The notes under the pieces are model-generated. The model did not search any database. It worked only from the letters and a program-made list of their open reading frames with translations, and was not told the DNA's origin. Of a stretch of DNA of 64,000 bases, positions 1-7,148 are shown piece by piece. The DNA comes from an uncultured Collinsella sp. GTDB taxonomy: Bacteria > Actinomycetota > Coriobacteriia > Coriobacteriales > Coriobacteriaceae. Every line of letters starts with the position of its first letter. The first letter of the stretch is position 1. The position numbers and the translations under genes are program-made. The stretch is taken from the NCBI GenBank assembly GCA_902493375.1, contig CABUPH010000005.1, forward strand, positions 67,268-131,267, in the 5' to 3' direction.

Positions 1-2
1 TC

Positions 3-758
3 TACTTGGCTCTTCCGCATGGCATGCATACGCGTTGGGCCTGTCGCGCGCTGCGCGCCGGAAAGGCCGTGCTGTGCGAAAAGCCGGCCGTTTTGAGTGA
101 GGAAGAGGCTCTCTCGATTGCTTCCACCTCTCGCGAGCGCGGCGTGCTGTTTATGGAGGCGATGAAGAATCGGTTTTGCCCGATGCGCACTCGCGTGAAG
201 GACTTGCTTGCGTCGGGTGAGCTTGGCCGTATTGTCTCGATTGAAAGCGTGCAAAAGCTCGATTACGGCGAGCCTCCTTCGGGCTATCTGCTTGATCCGT
301 TGCAGGGCGGCTGTCTATATGATATGGGCTGCTATGCAGTCGGTTGGTTTGAGGATTTGCTCGCGGGCGCGTGCGAGGTTTCTTCCCGTGAAGTTCGCTG
401 GCGTGACGTATCGGGCGGCCGCGTCGATTGGGCCGACGAGATCCATATGAGCGTCGGCGGTATACCCATTCATATGGTGTGCGACGGCAAAGCAACATAT
501 GAAAGCCGCTTAACGATTGCCTGTGAGCGGGGCTCGTTGGAAATCGAGCGGCTCCATCGCCCCGAGCTCGCTCATGTGAAGTATTCCGACGGTCGAACGC
601 TAGAAATAAATGCCCCGTTTGAGATCGATGATTTCTACGGCGAAATCCAGCATGCGACGCAGCTTATTCAGGCGGGGAAACTCGAGAGTCCCGTCATGCC
701 CCTTGCCGCCACGCAGCGCTGTGCACACATCATCGATGCGATTCGCTTGAAACTTTAG
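3..758 (+). CDS. Gfo/Idh/MocA-family oxidoreductase (5' end outside window)
   Basis: C-terminal part of an NAD(P)-dependent sugar or inositol dehydrogenase-like protein. The frame is open to the left edge, so the N-terminal GxGxxG dinucleotide-binding segment is missing. What remains begins in the Rossmann fold (LPHGMHTRW), continues with the family motif EKP (CEKPAVLS, about residue 25), then the alpha/beta substrate domain ending in a helix typical of the family (MPLAATQRCAHIIDAI). The YDMGCYAVGW stretch matches the conserved Y-D-x-G-x-Y-x-x segment. Substrate cannot be told from sequence. It is followed by a hairpin with a T-run and then nfo, so it is probably the last gene of its transcript. 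Confidence 0.85.
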   Translation, partial: YLALPHGMHTRWACRALRAGKAVLCEKPAVLSEEEALSIASTSRERGVLFMEAMKNRFCPMRTRVKDLLASGELGRIVSIESVQKLDYGEPPSGYLLDPLQGGCLYDMGCYAVGWFEDLLAGACEVSSREVRWRDVSGGRVDWADEIHMSVGGIPIHMVCDGKATYESRLTIACERGSLEIERLHRPELAHVKYSDGRTLEINAPFEIDDFYGEIQHATQLIQAGKLESPVMPLAATQRCAHIIDAIRLKL

Positions 759-835
759 GGCGTGGGGGCATGGCGCCAGCGCTTGGAATGCCTGGAGGCC
801 TTTGCTCTTGATGCCCCTTTTATAACTTGCGGTGG

Positions 836-884
836 AATACGGTCTGTTTGCGCCAAAATAAGGCACCAATAGACCGTATTTTTC
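836..884 (+). terminator. Rho-independent terminator candidate after the oxidoreductase
   Basis: Arms AATACGGTCT (836-845) and AGACCGTATT (871-880) are perfectly complementary and are followed by a T-run; the loop contains further short pairing (GCGCC/GGCACC). It lies between the oxidoreductase stop and the nfo ribosome site, so it could also act on nfo leader RNA. Confidence 0.6.
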
Positions 885-910
885 CGCAACTGATGAGGAG
901 GGAGCTGGAG

Positions 911-1777
911 ATGCTGACGATCGGGTGCCATCTTTCGACGACGAAGGGCTATCGGGCAATGGGGGAGACAGCGTTGTCCATTGGCGCCAATACCTTTGCA
1001 TTCTTTACGCGCAACCCGCGCGGCGGCAAGGCGAAAGACCTTGACATGGATGACGTGGCGGCCCTGCGCGAGCTTATGGAGCAAAACGACTTTGGCCCGC
1101 TCGTGGCTCATGCCCCGTATACCTATAACCCCTGCTCAGCCAAAGAGCGGGCGCGCGAGTTTGCCCTGGAGGCCATGGCAGAGGACCTGCGGCGCATGGA
1201 GGCGCTGCCCGGCAACTACTACAACTTCCATCCCGGTGCGCATGTGGGGCAGGGCTCCGACGCCGGCATTCAGATGATTGTCGACGCCCTGTGCCAGGTG
1301 ATGTTTGAGGGCCAGCAGACGACGGTGCTGCTCGAGACCATGGCCGGCAAGGGTACCGAGGTGGGCCGCAGCTTTGAGGAGCTGGCGTGCATTATCGAGG
1401 GCGTTGCCGCCAAGTGCCCAGAGCTGTCCGATAAGCTGGGCGTTTGTTTGGACACCTGCCATGTGAGCGATGCCGGCTACGACATCATCCATGATCTGGA
1501 CGGCGTACTCGACGAGTTCGACCGCGTGGTGGGTATCGATCGCTTGCATGCCGTACACATCAACGATTCGAAGAACCCTTGTGGCGCCCATAAAGATCGT
1601 CACGAGTGCATCGGCAAGGGATACCTTGGCAGCGAGGAATTTGGTGGCGGTATGCAGGTTATGCAGAATATTGTATCGAATGGCCACTTGCGTTCGCTGC
1701 CGTTTATTTTGGAGACTCCGAACGAACTTGCAGGTTATGCAGCTGAAATTAGACTATTAAGGTCATTGCAGCAGTAA
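911..1777 (+). CDS. nfo: Deoxyribonuclease IV (endonuclease IV)
   Basis: AP endonuclease of the zinc-dependent Nfo family, which cleaves 5' of abasic sites in base excision repair. 288 residues, close to E. coli Nfo (285). Recognisable blocks are the N-terminal IGCHLST, metal-ligand regions FHPGAH (about residue 109), LLETMAG, CLDTCH (about 180), [17 protein letters not shown] and the C-terminal ILETPNE. All expected His/Glu/Asp ligand motifs appear intact. The ATG at 911 is preferred over the upstream in-frame start at 827 because GAGGAGGGAGC lies directly ahead of it and the protein then begins at the family's usual N-terminus (MLTIGCH). Confidence 0.95.
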   Translation: MLTIGCHLSTTKGYRAMGETALSIGANTFAFFTRNPRGGKAKDLDMDDVAALRELMEQNDFGPLVAHAPYTYNPCSAKERAREFALEAMAEDLRRMEALPGNYYNFHPGAHVGQGSDAGIQMIVDALCQVMFEGQQTTVLLETMAGKGTEVGRSFEELACIIEGVAAKCPELSDKLGVCLDTCHVSDAGYDIIHDLDGVLDEFDRVVGIDRLHAVHINDSKNPCGAHKDRHECIGKGYLGSEEFGGGMQVMQNIVSNGHLRSLPFILETPNELAGYAAEIRLLRSLQQ

Positions 1778-1838
1778 TGACTGTCACAAAGTAGAGTATT
1801 CCATTCACGTTATGGGTTTGTTTCAATCAGTTTTCTCA

Positions 1839-1867
1839 TTGCAGATTCGTAATTCCGGGTGCATAAT
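1839..1867 (+). promoter_or_regulatory. Sigma-70-type promoter of the amino-acid ABC operon
   Basis: TTGCAG (1839-1844), a 17-bp spacer and CATAAT (1862-1867), about 57 bp upstream of the binding-protein start. No clear operator was recognised in the rest of the 147-bp gap. Confidence 0.6.
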
Positions 1868-1924
1868 AGCCAACAGTTTTTGCAGACCTCTGAATCAAAC
1901 GAGGTCACCGGAAGGAGACTGATT

Positions 1925-2785
1925 ATGAAGCTGAAGAAGCTTGGCGCATTTGCCGCCACGGGTGCTATGGCACTCGCCCTTGCTCTGACGGGCTGCGGTT
2001 CGTCCAACGCCACCTCTGGTTCTGATGCCGGTTCCAGCAGCTCTGACGACGCTAAGGTCGAGAAGGTCGACGGCTCCAAGGAGTACGCGCTCGTCAAGGA
2101 CGGCACGCTGACCGTCGGCACCTCTGCCGAGTACGCGCCGTTTGAGTACAAGGATGACAACGGCGACTACCAGGGCTTTGACCTTGAGCTCATCAAGGCT
2201 ATCGGTGACAAGCTGGGTCTGGATGTCGAGTACGTCAACAATGACTTTGACACGCTGGTTCCGGGCGTCGCTTCGGGCGCCAAGTATGACGTTTCCATCG
2301 CGGCTATCACCGACACGCCCGAGCGTGAGAAGGAAGTCACTTTCTCTGATTCCTACTACATGGACGATCAGGCTATCGTGACCAAGGTCGATAACACCGA
2401 CATCACGGCCGACAACTACAGCGAGAAGCTCAACAACGCCGACGCTACCATCATCGTCCAGTCTGGCTCGACCGCCGAGGCCTTTGCCCAGGAGAACTTC
2501 CCCAAGGCCAAGATCGTCCCCTACAAGGACGCCACCGAGTGCTTCAGCGCCCTGCAGTCCGATAAGGGCGACGCCGTAGTCACCAACCGCTCCGTTGCCA
2601 GCCAGCTGACCGCCGAGCAGTTCAACACCTGCCAGACCATCAAGCAGATCAGCACCGGCGAGGAGTACGCCATCGCCATCAACCAGGGCAACACCAAGCT
2701 CAAGGACGACATCAACCAGGCTATCAAGGACCTGACCGACGACGGTACCGTCGACGCCCTCATGGCTAAGTACAATATCAAGTAA
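1925..2785 (+). CDS. Amino-acid ABC transporter substrate-binding lipoprotein
   Basis: Periplasmic-binding-protein family 3 (SBP_bac_3) protein anchored as a lipoprotein. Residues 1-22 are a signal peptide ending in the lipobox LTGC, followed by a Ser/Asp-rich tether. The mature part shows the family blocks SAEYAPFEY, GFDLELIKAIG and VSIAAITDTPEREKEVTFSDSYY, and ends with the usual ...LMAKYNIK helix. 286 residues is a normal length. AAGGAG at 1912-1917 sets the ATG at 1925. It heads an operon with the permease and ATPase genes; a hairpin between it and the permease could keep its expression higher than theirs. The ligand is probably a polar amino acid but is not defined by sequence. Confidence 0.93.
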   Translation: MKLKKLGAFAATGAMALALALTGCGSSNATSGSDAGSSSSDDAKVEKVDGSKEYALVKDGTLTVGTSAEYAPFEYKDDNGDYQGFDLELIKAIGDKLGLDVEYVNNDFDTLVPGVASGAKYDVSIAAITDTPEREKEVTFSDSYYMDDQAIVTKVDNTDITADNYSEKLNNADATIIVQSGSTAEAFAQENFPKAKIVPYKDATECFSALQSDKGDAVVTNRSVASQLTAEQFNTCQTIKQISTGEEYAIAINQGNTKLKDDINQAIKDLTDDGTVDALMAKYNIK

Positions 2786-2806
2786 AATAACTACTTGATT
2801 GCGCGC

Positions 2807-2841
2807 GGGCCCTTTCCGTTTTGGCGGAAAGGGCCTTTGCG
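2807..2841 (+). terminator. Intercistronic hairpin between binding protein and permease
   Basis: GGCCCTTTCCG (2808-2818) pairs with CGGAAAGGGCC (2825-2835), followed by only a short T stretch. A weak terminator or mRNA-stabilising hairpin here would reduce downstream permease/ATPase expression relative to the binding protein. Confidence 0.55.
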
Positions 2842-2903
2842 CTTCTCTTGACGGAGAGCGTTTCCGTCTCGTTTTGCCGGCAACTTCTACGATAGGAGCC
2901 ACC

Positions 2904-4265
2904 TTGTCTCGACTGAACAAAGGGGCCGCGGAGCAGCGTTTTCCACTGCCCTCGATGCTCCAAAAGCTGGCCTGTGCCCTGGCTGTGGCGCTCGCCCTGG
3001 TATGCGCGGGGGCCTGCGTGCCCACGACCGCCCAGGCGCTTGAGACCGCAAAGATTACCGCCCGACCCAATACCGGTTCGGGTAGCGATGTGGTCGGCGG
3101 CACCGAGACGCGCATCACTTGGGAAGTTCAGGCCGATGCCGACGAGGAGCTGAGCGGTCTTTCTTTGACGTTTGTCGACGGTACGACGTTTGGTACCGAT
3201 GACACTCGATTGACGATGCTCTCGGGCGAGGACCTCATGGATCGTACGCCCATGAAGCCCACGTGCAAGGCTGACGGCCAGACGCTCAAGATTGACTTTG
3301 GTGAGACGGCGCCTGCCGGCGGCTATTTCCGCGTCGAGGTTTACGGCGTGACCTTCCCCGTCGAGGGCGGCGATGAGGCCTTTAGCGGCACCTGCACTTT
3401 GGCCGATGGCTCGACCAAGAAGATCTCCAAGATTCCTTCCGTCGAGATTAAGGGCGTGACGGCATTCGATAACTTCCTGGCCGACCTTAAGGAGCAGCCG
3501 TGGGTCGAGGCGTGGAACTCCAATATGTTCCTGCGCCTGTTCCTGAACCCGGTCATTTTGGTCCAGAGCCTGCCGATCGTCTTCAAGGGCTTCCTCATGT
3601 CGCTTTCGATCGTGCTTGTGGCGTTTCCGCTGGCAATTCCCTTCGGTTTCGCCCTGTCGCTCATGCGCATCTCCAAGTCGCGCATCCTGCGCTGCCTCGC
3701 CGGCATCTACGTGAATATCATTCGCGGTACGCCGGCGTTCCTGCAGATCTATATCGCGTTCTTCGGTCTGCCGTTGGCCGGCGTCAAGGTTGATGACTAC
3801 GTGCTCGGCGTCATCGTCATGGCCATGAATTCGTCTGCCTATCTGTGTGAGATCTTCCGCGCCGGTATTCAATCGATCCCCAAGGGCCAAAACGAGGCTG
3901 CTCGCTCTCTGGGCATGAATGCCTTCCAGACGCTGCTCTACGTTATGATTCCGCAGACGTTCCGCAATGTTTTGCCTACGCTGACCAGCGAGTTTATCTT
4001 GCTTTACAAGGATACGTCGCTGCTTGCCGCCGTGGGTGTGGTCGAGATCGTCATGAACGCCCGTACCATCGTGGCCACGACGGGCTCCATTACACCGTAC
4101 GTGGTTGCCGCCCTGTTCTATCTGGTCATCACCCTGCCGCTCGCTCGCTTGGTGAGCGGTCTTGAGGCGAGGCTTTTGGGCACGACCGAGACCAAGAAGA
4201 AGCGTCCCGCCAAGAGCGCCGGACAGGTTGTCGCGACGCCCGCCGATCACATCGCCGGTCTGTAA
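2904..4265 (+). CDS. Amino-acid ABC transporter permease with extra N-terminal exported domain
   Basis: Inner-membrane permease of the His/Glu/Gln/Arg/opine family. The last ~250 residues hold the permease core, with SLSIVLVAFPLAIPFGFAL and the EAA-like loop EAARSLGMNAFQTLLYVMIPQ that contacts the ATPase. In front lie about 190 unusual residues: a hydrophobic segment like a signal peptide (residues ~18-45, ending AQA), then a soluble stretch predicted outside the cell (TAFDNFLADLKE links it to the membrane part). Family members usually run 220-300 residues; this is 453. The TTG at 2904 is chosen because AGGAG lies 5 bp upstream; ATG 2955 is the alternative. The basic C-terminal tail (KKKRPAKSA) is cytoplasmic. 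Confidence 0.88.
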   Translation: MSRLNKGAAEQRFPLPSMLQKLACALAVALALVCAGACVPTTAQALETAKITARPNTGSGSDVVGGTETRITWEVQADADEELSGLSLTFVDGTTFGTDDTRLTMLSGEDLMDRTPMKPTCKADGQTLKIDFGETAPAGGYFRVEVYGVTFPVEGGDEAFSGTCTLADGSTKKISKIPSVEIKGVTAFDNFLADLKEQPWVEAWNSNMFLRLFLNPVILVQSLPIVFKGFLMSLSIVLVAFPLAIPFGFALSLMRISKSRILRCLAGIYVNIIRGTPAFLQIYIAFFGLPLAGVKVDDYVLGVIVMAMNSSAYLCEIFRAGIQSIPKGQNEAARSLGMNAFQTLLYVMIPQTFRNVLPTLTSEFILLYKDTSLLAAVGVVEIVMNARTIVATTGSITPYVVAALFYLVITLPLARLVSGLEARLLGTTETKKKRPAKSAGQVVATPADHIAGL

Positions 4266-4277
4266 GGAGGTCCTATC

Positions 4278-5030
4278 ATGAGCGAAACCAATAACTCGAA
4301 CGAGGTCGTCGTCAGCATCAAGAACCTCCAGAAGGCCTTTGGCGATAACGTGGTCCTGCGCGATATCGATCTGGATGTGCATAAGGGCGAGGTCGTCGTA
4401 GTTCTGGGTCCTTCGGGCTCGGGCAAGTCGACGATGCTTCGCTGCATCAATCGTCTGGAGCATCCCACGAGCGGCTCGATTATCGTTGAGGGCGTGGATG
4501 TGTGCGCCAAGGGTGTCGACCTCAACAAAGTGCGCACGCACCTGGGCATGGTGTTTCAGCAGTTCAACCTGTTCCCGCACCTGTCGGTCAAAAAGAACGT
4601 CATGCTTGCGCAGCAAAAGGTGCTCAAGCGCAGCAAGGAAGAGGCCGAGAAGATTGCCATCGAGGAGCTGACCAAGGTCGGCCTGGCCGAGCGCATCGAC
4701 TTTATGCCGAGTCAGCTTTCGGGCGGCCAGCAGCAGCGCGTCGCCATCGCCCGCGCCCTGTCGATGAACCCGCACGTCATGCTCTTTGACGAGGCCACGT
4801 CGGCGCTCGATCCCGAGCTTGTCCGCGACGTGTTGGGGGTCATGCGCGACCTGGCACGCGACGGCATGACCATGATCGTCGTGACGCACGAGATGGGCTT
4901 TGCCCGCGACGTTGCCGACCGCGTTGTCTTTATGGACGGCGGCGTTATCGTGGAAGAGGGTACGCCGAGCGAGGTCTTCGACCACCCCAAGAGCGAGCGC
5001 ACCAAGGCGTTCTTGGGCAACATCTCGTAG
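4278..5030 (+). CDS. Amino-acid ABC transporter ATP-binding protein (GlnQ type)
   Basis: Cytoplasmic ATPase subunit of the importer, 250 residues. Walker [10 protein letters not shown] (about residue 43), Q-loop [10 protein letters not shown], signature LSGGQQQR, Walker [13 protein letters not shown] and the switch His in VVTHEMGFA are all intact. An AAGGAGG site sits at 4264-4270, 12 bp after the permease stop. The FNLFPHL Q-loop is the usual form for polar amino-acid transporters of this class. The transcript ends at the strong hairpin just downstream. Confidence 0.95.
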   Translation: MSETNNSNEVVVSIKNLQKAFGDNVVLRDIDLDVHKGEVVVVLGPSGSGKSTMLRCINRLEHPTSGSIIVEGVDVCAKGVDLNKVRTHLGMVFQQFNLFPHLSVKKNVMLAQQKVLKRSKEEAEKIAIEELTKVGLAERIDFMPSQLSGGQQQRVAIARALSMNPHVMLFDEATSALDPELVRDVLGVMRDLARDGMTMIVVTHEMGFARDVADRVVFMDGGVIVEEGTPSEVFDHPKSERTKAFLGNIS

Positions 5031-5055
5031 CCGCTTTATATGACTGACATAGCAG

Positions 5056-5092
5056 AAAACGGGAGCCGGATGTGATCCGGCTCCCGTTTTTG
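5056..5092 (+). terminator. Rho-independent terminator of the amino-acid ABC operon
   Basis: Perfect 15-bp arms, AAACGGGAGCCGGAT (5057-5071) and ATCCGGCTCCCGTTT (5075-5089), with a 3-nt loop and a T-run. It also lies at the 3' side of the convergent flavodoxin gene. Confidence 0.9.
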
Positions 5093-5147
5093 TTGGGACG
5101 CGAATGTGTTTTGTTGCAATGCGCGTTGCGGGCGGAGCTCATTGCCG

Positions 5148-5567
5148 CTAGGCGAGCTCGGCTCCAAGGGCGCGGCAGGCCGCTTCGCTCTCATCATCGG
5201 GGGCGTCGTAGCAGATGACGGAATCGACGACGTTGACGCCCTCCTCGTCGGCGTCCGCCTTCCAGTTGTCCATCCATTCGCCCTCGGCCCACGAATAAGA
5301 GCCAAAGAGGACGACCTTCTTGTCGCCGAGGGTCTCCTTGACCTCATCCCACATGGGCTGGAACTCATCATATTCAAGCTCCTCGGAACCCATGGCGGGG
5401 CAGCCGAAGGCGATAGCGTCATAGCCAGCGGCCTTGTCTGCGGAGAAGTCGGCGCAGGAGATGACCTCTGCCTCGGCGCCGGCATCGGTTGCACCTTCGG
5501 CAACGAGGTTTGCCATGGCCTCGGTGTTGCCCGTGCCGCTCCAGTAGACGACGGCGATCTTGCTCAT
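5148..5567 (-). CDS. Flavodoxin
   Basis: Small FMN electron carrier of 139 residues, a typical short-chain flavodoxin size. The N-terminal phosphate-binding loop is WSGTGNTE (residues 9-16); the second FMN-contact region contains FGCPAMGSEELE and a later FGSYSWAEGEWMD loop with the aromatic residues that stack on FMN. A ribosome site AAAGGA precedes the ATG at 5567. It lies 46 bp downstream of, and probably in one transcript with, the DUF3793 gene. Flavodoxins commonly replace ferredoxin when iron is scarce, which fits the possible metal-regulator site in front of the pair, but that is inference. Confidence 0.93.
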   Translation of the reverse strand: MSKIAVVYWSGTGNTEAMANLVAEGATDAGAEAEVISCADFSADKAAGYDAIAFGCPAMGSEELEYDEFQPMWDEVKETLGDKKVVLFGSYSWAEGEWMDNWKADADEEGVNVVDSVICYDAPDDESEAACRALGAELA

Positions 5568-5613
5568 GTTGAGTCCTTTCAGTTGTGCGGCAGGTTGCCA
5601 CGGCTTCTATGTT

Positions 5614-6318
5614 CTATCGGGTTGCCTGGGCAAGTTGCGCCAAGCTGTAGCCCTGCTGATAGACAAAGGTGAAGTATTGGGCGCAGGCGCGGTAGGCATC
5701 AAACGTCGCAAGTGCCTGCTCGACATTTGCGTAGACCTTCCAGGCCCCAAAGACCTTATAGTTCTCGCCGCGCTGGACGATAAACTGATGGACATCTTCG
5801 TAGGGATAGCCCAAAAAATAGCCAATTTCGTGGGGGAACTCGCACATGCACCCCGTATCGCAGTGCCTATTTCGCGCGAGTGCGCAGACACTGCCGTCAT
5901 AGGCACTTTCTGCGGCATTGCTGCTTGCCAGCGTGATGCGCGCGGCGAGATGCACCAGGGATGCGGGCAGGTTATGGACATCGTAGCCTTCGGCGGCAAG
6001 CGCCGTCGTGGCGCGGGGGTCGGAGAGGTATCGCATGAGGTCCGCAGGGCGGTACACATAGATGAGCGCTCCGCAGGGGCGCCAGACCAAAATGCTCATA
6101 TGGATCCCGAGTGGCTGGAGCTCGCGGTTGCATTGGGCTATGACGGCAAGCAGGCGAGAGCGTCGCTCTTCGATATGGGCGGCGCCGGGTATTCCGTTTT
6201 GGTTGGCGTAAACGCCGGGATAGGTGAAGAGCGAAGCCGGCTTGATACCTGCGAGCGTAGGGGAGCAGTTGCGCACGACGGCCGTTTGGTATGTTGGGAT
6301 GTCAATGGTTCGAGTCAC
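5614..6318 (-). CDS. DUF3793 family protein
   Basis: 234-residue protein of the DUF3793 family, whose function is not established; members are often found next to flavodoxin or iron-related genes. The recognisable core is the C-terminal half: EFPHEIGYFLGYPYEDVHQFI, followed by GAWKVYANVEQALATFDAYRACAQ. An inner cysteine cluster (CDTGCMCEFPHE) could bind metal. No signal peptide or membrane helix. It is the first gene of a two-gene unit with flavodoxin and has a DtxR-like inverted repeat upstream. A role in iron or heme response is plausible from this context only. Confidence 0.8.
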   Translation of the reverse strand: MTRTIDIPTYQTAVVRNCSPTLAGIKPASLFTYPGVYANQNGIPGAAHIEERRSRLLAVIAQCNRELQPLGIHMSILVWRPCGALIYVYRPADLMRYLSDPRATTALAAEGYDVHNLPASLVHLAARITLASSNAAESAYDGSVCALARNRHCDTGCMCEFPHEIGYFLGYPYEDVHQFIVQRGENYKVFGAWKVYANVEQALATFDAYRACAQYFTFVYQQGYSLAQLAQATR

Positions 6319-6340
6319 GTTGCCCCTTTCGAGCCCTTAC

Positions 6341-6358
6341 TTATTAGCCTAGGAAAAC
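6341..6358 (-). promoter_or_regulatory. Possible DtxR/IdeR-like operator upstream of DUF3793-flavodoxin
   Basis: Read on the minus strand the site contains TAGGCTAA, the same eight bases as one half of the actinobacterial IdeR/DtxR box (TTAGGTTAGGCTAACCTAA). The other half is degenerate. It lies about 25 bp upstream of the DUF3793 start. Weak evidence on its own. Confidence 0.3.
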
Positions 6359-6447
6359 TTATACACGAAAGTAATCCATGGTCAACAAAAAAGTTTGAAG
6401 AGGAAAACTAATTGACCGAACGGACATGATTTTGGGTTAAGATGGGG

Positions 6448-6464
6448 ACACCCCATGGGGGTAT
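6448..6464 (+). promoter_or_regulatory. CsoR-like copper operator
   Basis: GACACCCCATGGGGGTATC is a G/C-tract inverted repeat with a short AT centre, the form of CsoR operators (TACCC...GGGTA type). A -10-like TAAGAT (6438-6443) overlaps its left side, so a bound repressor would block transcription of the HMA gene at 6493. Known of the family: CsoR-type repressors bind such sites and release on Cu(I). Confidence 0.55.
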
Positions 6465-6492
6465 CTAGATAGTGCTACTGAAAGGGGAACGC

Positions 6493-6876
6493 ATGAGTGA
6501 CTTGCTCAACCCTGCGAATCTCATCGTGCTGACCGTCATTGCCGTCGGCATGTTTTTTGGACTGCGTCGCATTGCCGCTTCGACACACGGGAAGAGTTGC
6601 TGCAGCGATGGTGCGAGCGGCAAGAAGGCCAAAAAGGTTGTGGTGGCAGACACCGACGAGTCCCACTACCCCTATCGTGAGGAACTCCTTATCGGCGGCA
6701 TGAGTTGCGACGGCTGCGCCCGGAATGTGACGAATGCCCTCAATGCGCTTGATGGCGTGTGGGCTACGGTAACGTACGCGGACCACACGGCACGCGTGCG
6801 CTCGAAGCGCCCGGTTGATCGCGACACACTCGAGACGGCAGTGAGGGGTGCGGGCTATTACGTTATGAAAATGTAG
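6493..6876 (+). CDS. Membrane-anchored heavy-metal-associated (HMA) domain protein
   Basis: 127 residues. Residues 9-25 form one membrane helix, followed by a short basic linker with a CC pair (residues 36-37) as in FeoB-associated cysteine-rich membrane proteins, then an HMA fold (residues ~63-127) with the metal-binding MSCDGC motif (70-75). HMA domains with this motif bind Cu(I) or other soft metals and pass them to partners. Start ATG 6493 follows AAAGGGG. The copper-type operator just upstream supports a metal-handling role. No P-type ATPase is adjacent, so it may act as a membrane-tethered chaperone or buffer. Confidence 0.75.
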   Translation: MSDLLNPANLIVLTVIAVGMFFGLRRIAASTHGKSCCSDGASGKKAKKVVVADTDESHYPYREELLIGGMSCDGCARNVTNALNALDGVWATVTYADHTARVRSKRPVDRDTLETAVRGAGYYVMKM

Positions 6877-7042
6877 GGGTTGCCCTCTCCGGTGGGTACC
6901 AGCCTCCTGCCCATTGTGACTATCGGCATCCAAAAATTTGCGCAAAAATAACCTTTAAATGCGGCAAAAGTGGAGTTTGGTGACGGTTTGCGCGGAATTC
7001 GCTACCAATCGAGCATCTATGAACCCGTCCAAAAAATTACAG

Positions 7043-7058
7043 GTGTATATTTATACAC
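7043..7058 (+). promoter_or_regulatory. Palindrome in the promoter region of the surface-protein gene
   Basis: GTGTATA and TATACAC (7-bp arms, 2-bp spacer) lie 90 bp upstream of the ATG at 7149 within the AT-rich 272-bp gap 6877-7148. It could be an operator or part of a promoter; a second weak palindrome TTTGCGCAAA lies near 6940. Nothing else was recognised in the gap. Confidence 0.35.
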
Positions 7059-7148
7059 TGATTATTGCTGTGCTCAGATTGCAATTAACCGTGGACAGAA
7101 ATGAAGAATGCTAAAACTGGGCTTTAGGACAGGGGAGGCTATAACCTT

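Noticed and set aside
2778..4985. 735-residue open frame on the minus strand opposite the ABC transporter genes
   Set aside because: It lies wholly antisense to three clearly recognised genes and has repetitive His/Arg/Asp-rich translation typical of GC-rich shadow frames.
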